Program-made: the position numbers and the translations under genes
In this document: one piece after another, positions 23,228 to 33,222 of the stretch
Layout of the letters: each line of letters starts with the position of its first letter
Numbering within the stretch: the stretch's first letter is position 1
The notes under the pieces: generated by a model
What the model was told of the DNA's origin: nothing
What the model saw: only the letters and a program-made list of their open reading frames with translations
Database searches by the model: none
Assembly (NCBI GenBank): GCA_027605045.1
Contig: JAQFWX010000085.1
Span: 87,600 to 151,599 of the forward strand
Length of the DNA: 64,000 nucleotides
Source: Phallus indusiatus
Lineage: Eukaryota; Basidiomycota; Agaricomycetes; Phallales; Phallaceae
Direction of reading: 5' to 3'

Positions 23228-26047
23228 ATGCCCCAACACAACCGTAAGGCATGCAAAGAGTGCAGGAGACTACGGCTAGGCTGCGATAGGTAAAGATTGG
23301 TTTTTGAACGTGTAAGTTCGATGAAAACGAGACGACTTTATCAGGGAGATACCGTGTTATAACTGCAAAAGAAGGGGATGTTCCTCAATCTGTCCTGACG
23401 GTAGGTTCATTGAATTCTGCAAGTTTTGGGGGCATCTTCGCTCACGTTTCCATTCTCAGGAACTTTGGAGAAGGGCGCTCGGTATGTTATCCACCGTGCA
23501 CGCTTGCATGATAACGGTGACACTTACGAATATCTCTTCAAGATCCCGAAGTACGATCATTATTGAGCTTCAGGAAACTATAGCTGAGCTGCGTAACTGG
23601 AATTTCTTGCTGGAGGATGCTCTGCGTAAACTACAAGCTACAGTCTCGTCAGAGCCACATCCGCTGTTACGAGACCGAACGCCTTCAAAGCCTCCCCGGG
23701 ATTTCAGCACGCCCGGGTCGGGTCAAACCCCTTCGTCTGATGCCCAAGAAGAGGAAATCCTTGACGCTCTTGGCAATTTTTCTATAGCCGGAGACGGTGA
23801 AGCTTCTTTGCATGGCCCAACAGTCTTGGCTGAGGTAATGAAGATTTCCAAAAGTTGTCTGGTATATTGTGCCAATTCCGACTGATCCATTTTGCCAAAA
23901 GTATTCTATAAAGGAGAATCCTGCGCTTCTCTCTGATCTTATACTACACGCGGAACGACCGGAGAGTCCGATGTCTTTGCCGCCAGATATTATTTTACTC
24001 AGCGCGCTTTTCCCTTTTCCGCCTGAGCCTATACCACTCGAAAGACTAGACGACTTCCTCGGTCTTTTACCTCAGTACCAGACAGCACTGACACTTTCCC
24101 AATCATACTTCAACAACTTTTCTTGGTGGTAAGACATATTTCTCCCTCCACTTCGTCAGCTTCAACTAAAAAAAACTCTTTTGATGAGATATAGTATAAA
24201 TCCTGTTCCCCAAGACATTTTCACGGCTTGCGTTCTGGCTGAGTGCTATGATATTCATGGAGTGCCCGTGACATCGCTACGTCATATATCCCCACATATT
24301 CTTTCGATTCTTTTTATGGTTTGCGGATTGGGAAGTCTAGGGGATGTTAATAATGGTCATCGGTTTGTCGAAGCAGAAGAATTTCATACTATTGCTAGAG
24401 CTGCGCTGTGCATTCGACCTGTATACGAATACCCGTCATTGCATGCTGCACAATCAATGGTGAGTCTCTGCGGTCCACTTTCGAACTTTGCCTCTAATAG
24501 TCCAGTGTTTTTTAAGGTGATCATGCTGCTCTATCATATGTGCACCGAAAGGCGGAGTAATGGGTATATAATCGCCCTTTGGAGCGTACTGGGACGCATG
24601 TGCGAAATGGTGCGTTTGCAAAAAACACGTTTCGCGTGTGAGAATGGCAAAACTGATGTATCATCACTGGCAGTTAAATTTAAGTAGGTCTGCTCTGATG
24701 TCATAAGACATTTTACAATTCAATTTGCCTGGTGGAATGGGTGACTTTTTGGGATATATTATTATAGATTTCGATCAGCGGAAATTTAAAAAAGAATGTA
24801 TCGAGCTGAGGCGGCTTGTGTTTTGGGAAATTATGAATTTGGACTCATGGTATGTAAGTATGTGTTGATTTTACTCATCTAATGCTTAGGCATGTGTGTC
24901 TGTGGGGCGTTTTGAAACATAAGTTATCTGTCCATAGGCTTTTGGCTCTGGACGGGCAAAATCGCTCAAGTTCAATGTCATTACATGCAACAAGCCTGTT
25001 GATCCCGATCAACATCTCGGCGGAGGATGTGAGTACATTCTTTAGGTGTGAATGCACCCATACCAACTGAGTTAAATTGACCATTCAACCCCAAAAAAAC
25101 AGGGCATACGTGGAAACACAGATTTACTCAAGCGCTAGACAGTGTTGTAGATCGCGCTTTTAGAGACAAGGGGTCTACATATTCCTTAATTCAACAACTC
25201 AATAGTGAACTATCGAATGTTCCTCAGCCACCTGCGATTGAATGGCCGGAGGATGCCACACGGCGAGCTTTGGTTTTAGGCGTACCGGTGGGAGAGCATA
25301 AACGAGCAATGCAAAGGTTTTTAGCCAAGGCATCAATCGAAACTGGTAAGATACATTTTGTTGTTAAAAAACGTCCGTTATAAGGAGATTCATCAATGCT
25401 CATTCAGCTGGATTTTTTGTATAGGAATTTTGCATTTACATAGATGGTTTTTTCTGCAAGTGATTCGCGATAATCCGGGAAATCCATTCGAACATCTATT
25501 TGCAAGTTCGGTTAAAACAGCGTTGGAAGCGTCATGCAAGCTCATTCGTGCGACACACGACATATACCGGTTCCAACACGTCAGTGCGGTCGCTTTTCGT
25601 ACCCTGTGGACACATGCATATTCTGCAACAGTAAGCATGCTCTAATCCGATATGACTAAGTGATATATTACTGTGCGCTTAGATGGTTCTGGGAGCGTTC
25701 ATTTCGGTATACCCTACGCTAGACGAATCGGTTGAAGCCTTAGCGTCTTTCAATTGTGCATACGAAATGTTTACAGCCATGGAGAAGAATCGCCTGACAT
25801 CTATTAAAGCTTTGGTAAGCTTCCGGGATTTCATGGATTTATAGATAGATTGACATCTTATGAACGTCGATGACTGTCTCGGCTGTAGCATGTTCTTCGT
25901 CATTTGCAAAGTGGAGTACACCGAGCTCAATTATCCAGGAAGCCATCCTTCAGTACACATGATCTGGAAATGCTGGGTTTCTGGACGAATGTGCCCGATC
26001 CCTACAACAACCATTCTAATTCAACATCACCGCCTACTGTGACTTAA
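23228..26047 (+). CDS. Zn2Cys6 transcription factor
   Basis: This is a fungal zinc-cluster regulator, expected to bind DNA in the nucleus. The cluster sits at the very N-terminus: C9, C12, C19, C25, C28 and C37, read as CKECRRLRLGC and CYNCKRRGCSSIC, split by an intron after residue 20. CPDGTLEKGAR follows, matching the basidiomycete CPEGTL-type linker, then a short coiled coil (IIELQETIAELRNW). The middle region (from about 24.2 kb) and the pieces DFDQRKFKKEC-RRLVFWEIMN-LDSWYAFGSGRA match the fungal-specific transcription factor domain. Later exons contain LHLHRWFFLQVIRDNPGNPF, also typical. The last exon begins after an acceptor near 25889 and ends at the TAA of 26047. Clear exons are 23228-23289, 23345-23400, 23460-23481, 23543-23834 and 23902-24128. 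The joins between about 24.6 and 24.78 kb are not resolved. The target genes are unknown. Confidence 0.8.
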
Positions 26048-27348
26048 TCATTTCTTCCTTCAGCGTCGGGGTTTAGGGAGGTCATAATATCGTACATGTA
26101 GACCGTGGAGGAGGCTCAGCCGGAGCTAGATTAAGATTCAGTATGTAATGTGATTAGCTTAGCGGTGTATTTATACGTGGTCAATTAGAGAATATCAACG
26201 GCAGGGGCCACAGGGGTCTCAGGGCACTGCCACAGTTGAGTACCATGGCGCAACGCATGATGGATTGAACTGAGTGTAAGCCGCGTGAGTGATGATTACA
26301 TATTTTCAAGGCACGGCAGTACAATAAAAGTCAGAGGCTTTCTGTGAATTAATTTACCAATGGAACTTTGACACTGAATTGTATTCCCTTTCAACGGAGG
26401 AAATAGGAACTGAATGAGGCAAACCAATCCGACTCGCATTGGAAATTTGGGATCGCGTCCGCCCGCAGGTATCTATATCGATAATCGAGTTTCGGCCGGT
26501 TGCTATCTTACTCCCCAATACTCATGTATTAAAGTGGAGCAGAGCAAAGAGATAAGAAAAATTACTGATGATAAAAAAATGCGAAGTTGATAGACCAATG
26601 ACATCCTTGCCTGCGAGTTGACATCGGACAGTCCGAGCAAACCGCAAGTGGACTCCTGTGGACGGCGAAAGATCTAAGCACCCAATAGACGCCCTGCCTG
26701 GCTTCTTCCTGACACGAACCATGCCGACTTGGGGCTTCTGAGATTTTAAGCATGAGACTTCTTCAGGAGAACCGGTCACGAAACGTCGAAGAAATCGGAG
26801 AAATGTGAATTACTTCAATGAAGTTCGTGGAGAAAGACGGTGACCATGTGTCCACTGTTTCGGAGCTTCCGTCTATGGCAGAAATCCCTGTCTGGCTTCG
26901 ACCCCCGCTTTGAAGTCATTGGACGAGACTTCCCAGATTGCTCTATATATCGAGAAAGTAAAGGCTGCAAAATGGCTAAGTATAGATCGATAGCCATTCT
27001 TGGATGTGGCAGACTCCGGTAACGGTCGTCTTCACAGGAAAAAAAATCAATCAATGGGGAAGTTGATTGGCGGCCGGAAAATATAATACTTTATGTGCGC
27101 GTAATTTGCAATTTATGCGTATGATTCGGCTCGCGTGTTCGAATCTTTGGTCATTCAAAGTACTCATTTTTATTGGGAGGTCTTCTCGTCTGGCTTCCTG
27201 TCCTTTGCTCCTTTCCACCAGCGGACCACTCTTTCTCAAAAAATCTCGCGCACTCCTCCACACATCCTGCTTATACCGGGTGTAGTCTGCTTTTGAAGTG
27301 TTAGCGCAGTTCAGAGTGCTACAGCAGACATCTTTTAAGGAGCATCCA
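26048..27348. other. Intergenic, no gene recognised
   Basis: Short ORFs occur on both strands (for example minus 26522-26779 and 26815-27054). They start with non-ATG codons, share no family resemblance and could not be joined by splicing. The final part should contain the promoter of the DUF6533 gene. Confidence 0.4.
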
Positions 27349-29053
27349 ATGCAGTTCGTCGTAGAGGATCTTTCAGCTTATGCATCTGCTTGTGAGTTTT
27401 TCACTATGTTTCTATCGAAATTTGCTCATCATTTTGCAAGTCATTTCGTACAAGCAATCATTATTCGCGACCATTACCTTTCTAGCATATACCCACAGTA
27501 AGTGCGGTTTAACTTTGTGCTGCTCGGTTCTGTTCTAATGGTTCTCACAAGTCACATCCATCGATGATGAAGTTCGTTCTGTACCTCTTATCGACAAGCG
27601 CGTAATAACCATTTCTTAGGTTGAATTCGTCTGGAAAAGTCGACTATCATTAGGAAAAGTTCTATACATCTTCGTAAGCGTATTTGTCAACTCCAAGCAA
27701 AACCGTTCGGAGATGAAACCCTTTCTTAGAATCGTTTTTTTGGTTTAACGGCCTTGATAACCAACTGCGCTAGTACGTAATTTAAACTTTACAGCACGTT
27801 ACGGCATGTTTTCAACGCGTTGAGTAGTCGCATTCATTCCTAATCTGTCGGATAACGTGAGTAATGCCAAGATCTCATTAAACTATTTTTCGTGACGATA
27901 TTCGAGTAGTTGTACGTGAAACTCACCGTTCCAAATTACCCGTTTGAATTCAAAAAATGCAGCTGTTTCGGTTATTACTGGTGGCTAGGACTTTCGTAAG
28001 TCACATTTTTACTTGTAAAGGATTCAATTAACATCCGAAATAGGCAGATAATTGCTATACTAAACGCCGAGCGTGGGTTTTCCATTCAATCTAATCAGAA
28101 AAAAAACTGAATCTTTCACTAGTAATTCTCCAGACTAGAGTAAGTTGTCACGAAAATGATGGCTTCCAGGCACCAAATTGGTTCACTTTAGATCTACGCC
28201 GTTTACGACTGTAGCCAAAAGTTATTGATAACGCTTTGCCTGCTGTATGCTACAGAGGCCGTGTCAGCGATTGTCCTTTTGGGGAAAACAGTTGCTTTAA
28301 GTAGGGAAATGACGACCTATTTTATCTCGGCTAATATCAATTTCTCCATTTTTCTAGATGACTTCCGTGCGATTCATGGCTTGACTGGCTGCCATATCAT
28401 TGACAGGCAAGAATACATCTCATTTTACTGGATACCGACTGTGGTTTTCGAGATGATATTGTGCGGGTTAATTTCATACAAGGCCTTCATGATGCACAAA
28501 TATCAATATGCCATTCCGACGTGGAGAACGATTAGCTCACAGGCCTCTTCGTCTCTTTTTGTAGTTATTGTCAGGGAAAAGTGAGTGTCTCCCCCTTCTC
28601 GATGATCTCAACATGTTTTGAAAACAGTTTAGCGTATTTTGTTTTATCATGTAGGTTCTATTTATTCCGTTCTGGGCTTATTCAACTCGATACTTATTCA
28701 ACGACAGGATATTTGCCGCCCTTCTTGCAAATTTCTTATTTTCTAGTTCGGCCACACCACAACTAGCGCAAGTCGCCACTGGGTATGTCTCTATATAGAT
28801 TTGGTATACTTCTTTCCTCATTCCTATTTTCGAAAGTTGGTCAATAGCCATTCCATGCGCTTGCAGTTCTCGTCTTCTATTAAAAATGCATCGACGTCAC
28901 TTAGGATCGTCGGTGGAAACATCTACATATACCTATCATGATATGTCATTTGCCAATATTCCCAACAGAATAGGTGAGACAAAAGCCTCGAAGGCTTTTG
29001 CACAGAAGAAATCGAGCCAGAGCTCTGTTAGTATCTCGGACTCAACTTGTTGA
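27349..29053 (+). CDS. DUF6533 seven-helix membrane protein
   Basis: This is a basidiomycete membrane protein of the DUF6533 family; its function is not established. After the ATG at 27349 small exons splice to give FATITFLAYTHITSIDDEVE and then FVWKSRLSLGKVLYIF, the core of the DUF6533 domain, followed by NRFFGLTALITNC. Further exons give LVILQTRIYAVYDCSQKLLI, then a long exon (28202 to about 28580) with helices around LCLLYATEAVSAIVLLGK and IPTVVFEMILCGLISYKAF. The last exon contains SRLLLKMHRRHLG, the usual SRLLLNLR-like end of the helical part, and a polar Ser-rich tail to the TGA at 29053. About nine or ten exons are needed, one donor being GTTCGT. The joins between 27.8 and 28.2 kb are uncertain. 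The family resembles G-protein-coupled receptors in layout, but that does not prove receptor function. Confidence 0.7.
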
Positions 29054-29409
29054 TGCCACGATACCGAGGTTGGCTGGACAAATAATCCAAGGACTTCATT
29101 TACAAATAAATAAATACCAATTGTTCAGGACGAGTGTATGATTCCGTAGTATCATTTTTTCATGACATCGTACCGGCTGAATGGATTTCTTCCTCCCCAT
29201 GTTTCGGGGAACGGGATCACAGCTGAGTCAGCTGTGAATGTCTCTGTCTTGTCCCACCACTTCCTCATTTGCTTCATCTTCAAAAAACAAACAAACGAAT
29301 TAAACACCATCAATTTTTCTCTGAGTCTCATAACAAGCCAGGGAATTTCGGAATTTGCAACATTGAGTGACCTCGATTGAGTTTTGCCAATATTGATATT
29401 TGATTTTGG
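29054..29409. other. Intergenic, promoter of next gene
   Basis: Between the DUF6533 gene and the disordered protein gene on the same strand. The DNA is AT-rich with short ORFs only. It should hold the promoter and 5' UTR of the gene at 29410. Confidence 0.4.
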
Positions 29410-32400
29410 ATGCCTTCACGGAATCAGCGGCCGGGACGCAAACAACGAAATAAAAAAACGTCAAAAGCTGTTGTCAGCGATGAAAATGCCTTTCTTCCAG
29501 AAGGTCAATTTATTTCTCCATATATGCTTCCGCCTCCGACTTGGACTTTCAATGGCAAATTTGGGCCTGCCACCACTGGAAGCGTCAGAACAAATTTCCT
29601 GCCGTTAATGCCTTATGGGCCTTTGCACAGTCACTATTCTTATTCCCATGATTACTTTGGAGACAAGGTCCATCATCATCCGGCCCAGCAGTATCAAAGT
29701 ATTACTCCACTTCGCCAGCCGGTGGCCATCAATCAACACTACAGTTCACCAGCGGAACGCCGTATGGGTCCCTATGGACCATCCCTCCAAAACCTCCTCA
29801 TGCCTGCTCCATCTTCTCAGGACTCGGTTTATCTTGAAATGTCTTCCACCAGTCTATCCGACATTGAAAGATTACGGAAACTGAAAGACGCCATCCTCTG
29901 TGGTCAACATCCTCTTTTTACCGCAGTTCCCAATCCCGATGCTCTGGCTAAGCTCTATCTTGGTCCACACCCTCTCTCGCAGGCCTACAGGGATTTGGCA
30001 TCCACAGAGCTGCAGATACCCACAGAACCTTTGGAAAGGATTATCACATCCGAAACACTGGTCAAAAGTCCAATAACTGATCATAAATTAGTTACAGATA
30101 ACCTCTCGACAGTTTCACAGGATGTATCGGAGCCTTCCTTGTCTGCTACCGCCGTTTCTCAAGCTGCACCAAATGGCAATCTGGATCGAATTACACAGGA
30201 TGTTCCACAAGCTACAGTTCCGAATGCATCCGGATCTTTTATACTAGGCGATATGCAGAAAGATACCCTGTCGCATGTTCCGTCTCAAGCTCAGGCTGCA
30301 CCCATCCAGACTGAAGGCATGAATGTCGACGAACCACAGCCTGTTAGGAAAGACTCAAACGGTTCCAATGCATACAAAGATTCTCCCGTAGATAGCTCGT
30401 CTAGGAATTATGAGAATGATCGTGATCGGGAGCGTCCTGCATATTCGGTCTCTGAAGGAATCAGATATTCCCATTATTCTGATCGACGTGAATACGGTCG
30501 CTACAATAATCCTCGTCATCCGGATTGGAAGTATGACAGAGACCATCGAGACTGGGATCGGGACCGTGATCATAATAGAGAAAAGGGCCGGCCTGAAAGA
30601 TTTTTCCCCCGCAGATCATCGTCAGCTATCGAACGTAGGGCTTCATTTTCTGGCTCTTCGTTTTCAGGTACCAATATCGAAAGAAGAAACTCTGACGCAA
30701 CTGAAGATCGAGGTTTACGCTCAGAAGTACCACCAGCGCATCTTGAGCAGCGTTCATTTGTACGTAATGATGTTGTGCCACCATTTGACCAACGGACTCC
30801 AGCCGAGGTGCCATCTCATATGGAACCGCGACGCGGTGAAGTACAGCCTCCTTCAGGACCACGACGTGCTAATTCGGGATTTCAACGTCCGGATCAACGT
30901 CAAGATGCTTTTCCCTACCCTGATCACCGTCGTAGAGAACCTCCCCCCGGCCCAGATTCCAGACGTTCCTCGTATACCCTACCTCAACACAATGGCAGGA
31001 GGGCTCCTCTCCCGTATACCGATCTTCATCCTCCCCATTCTGATATGAATTCTCTGGACACAGAAAGACCGCCAGGACCACGTCCACCACAAGCTCAGGC
31101 TGAGCCTGTTCGTAAAACCACGTCTGTTCCTGATCAACGCCCGCCACCAAGAACACTTGAAGGTCAATTTCAAAAACCCATTGCAGATGCACCAATACCA
31201 CATCCTTATACTGGAAACACTTCACGAGACTCATATCGTCGAGATCAGCCATCTGTTCCTTCCACTCAAGATACGACAGAAAGAACTGATAAGCTCAGTT
31301 CTGACACTAATACTGCAGTTGCTGAGGGACGCACCGTGCTTCCAGCGAATCCGGAATCGAAACCACCAACAGGACCTTCAGCGCTAGATAATCACCAACG
31401 GCCGGGACCTTCCACAACTTCGCATCATATACCACCACCTTCAGAAAGGAATCAGGCCCAACAGCTTCCTTTGGCTTCTCGTTTATCTCTCAACCGTCAT
31501 ACAGGTCCGGAATCTCAACAGTCAGCTTCTCCTAATCTGGAAACGGCTGTTCAAAGCGTATATGATTTAGCCTTGAATGATAGGGATGATCTACCCAAGT
31601 ATTATATGAAGCGTTCTCCTAGTCCGCATGATCGCCCTCTTGGAAGTACGGTCGACACAGCAACTACTCAGCGGTCTACTTCATTGTCGTCGTATCGTGA
31701 AGCGCCTCCACCCAGGAGCTATTCAGATGATCGGAGAGTCTCAGATGCAGGTCCTCGACGTCCTCCGGCACCGGCACCTCCACATCATTATGGGCCACCA
31801 CAAACAGATCCTACTCCGTCATATCATCCGCTGCCAATTCCAGAAAGACGTGAAATCGATCGTCGGGAAGAACCACGTCAATGGCGCGAACGCCCGGAAA
31901 ACTATCCATCATATAGTAGTCAAGCCGAGCCAGAACGAGGTGGTGGTCGGAGATTCTCTAATACACGTGAGTGAATGCATTGCATCTTCTTTTTAATTAA
32001 TTGGGTTTATGCAGGTGGATTATCTCGAGGGCGTCCTTCAGCACCACCGCCACCACCACCACCACCACCACCGCAGCAAGCACCTTCTGCTGGACCCACC
32101 CCTTGGAATAGAGACAAAGATAAGGACAAAGGCTATGCGCCGCCAGCCTGGATGAAGTATCCTCCTCGAGGGACATCCCCACCACCGCCGTTAAGAGCTG
32201 GATCTATACCTCCCCGATGGGAAGCACCCCCACCTCCACCAGCTGCACCGATGCATTCACAACCAGCATCCCATCGTCCATTACAAGCTCGGCTTGGTGA
32301 CACGTATGATCAGCGTTTCGCTTCCCGCGACCCCGCTGATCATCGAGATCGCTTTGGTGGCAGGCTATCGCATCCACCCCTCCGCCGCAGCCTTCTTCAT

Positions 32401-32942
32401 CGTTGTCGTCTATGGATGCGCCTATGCGAGATGCTTACCGCAGTGACAACTCTCGACTTCGTCCACGGAGTCCTAGTCCTATGAATCGCTCGATGCCAGG
32501 TGGCACGTACGACGATGGACCGAGGCCTCTGAAACGCGCTCGGGAAGACTATGATATACCCTCTTCCCACCCTCACCCTCACCCCCATCCTCCCCATCCA
32601 CACTCTCACCCGCACCCTCATCCTCATCCTCATCCCCATCCACCTTCAAGATCGGGATCGTACTATGACGAAGGTCGACGCGGAAGTGAAGGCGATCCAT
32701 ATGCTAGTCGTATGCCGCCTCCGCCTCCACCTCCCTCGTTTTACGACCATCATCGTCATGGACCTGGTGGAAACATGAACCCACGAGATCCTCCTCCGTA
32801 CCCTCGTGATCGTGTTTCTGACCAATACGGCAGAAGAGATGCGCCGCCACCTCCTCCACCTCCTCCGCCGCAAGCACACCCACAGTCGTCACGGACACCA
32901 CCATTCTATCATCCTCAAAGAGATAGATATACATCTCGCTAA
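29410..32942 (+). CDS. Pro/Arg/Ser-rich disordered protein
   Basis: This is a protein of more than 1,100 residues with almost no predicted fold. The start at 29410 gives a basic segment, PSRNQRPGRKQRNKKTSK. A possibly helical part near residue 150 reads SLSDIERLRKLKDAILCGQH. A charged region follows (DRDHRDWDRDRDHNREKGR), then long Pro/Arg/Ser stretches. The first exon ends at 31966 with the donor GTGAGT and the next begins at 32015. The C-terminal part carries poly-Pro runs and a His-Pro repeat, ending at the TAA of 32942. Between about 32.30 and 32.45 kb the reading frame must change, because the upstream frame leads into a poor tail while the downstream frame continues with SPSPMNRSMPGG. 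I could not find a convincing intron there. The composition resembles RNA-binding or transcription scaffold proteins; no family is recognised. Confidence 0.65.
32567..32644 (+). repeat. CAYCCN tandem repeat encoding His-Pro
   Basis: Imperfect hexamers of the type CACCCT, CATCCC and CATCCT repeat about twelve times. In the coding frame they give alternating His and Pro with a few Ser. The opposite strand of the same bases gives a long Arg-Met/Val frame that is only a shadow. Confidence 0.75.
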
Positions 32943-33222
32943 AAAGACAAACGAAAAAAAAAATTGCATGATGTATATGTTACCTATCATCAAGAAAAAA
33001 AGTGTCGTCCTTATTATTTATTCTATATTTACGTTTTTTATTCCCTTATGGAGGACATTTATGACACCGAAAACCTTCTTGCATATTCTAGAATTAGGTA
33101 CTACGCTTACTATTGTAAATATATATATGTACATATTTTGGATTGGATCGGAAAACGGTATAAAATAAAATAGTCATTTTCATGGAGCGTATCATACTTT
33201 TTATACATTCTAAAACAAAAAC

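Noticed and set aside
30410..31048. Second + strand frame of 212 codons inside the disordered protein gene
   Set aside because: It overlaps the long main frame, and its Ile/Met/Val-rich composition fits a shifted reading of Arg/Asp/Pro codons.
32397..32639. Minus-strand Met/Arg/Val-rich frame
   Set aside because: It is the reverse reading of the His-Pro hexamer repeat and has no independent support.
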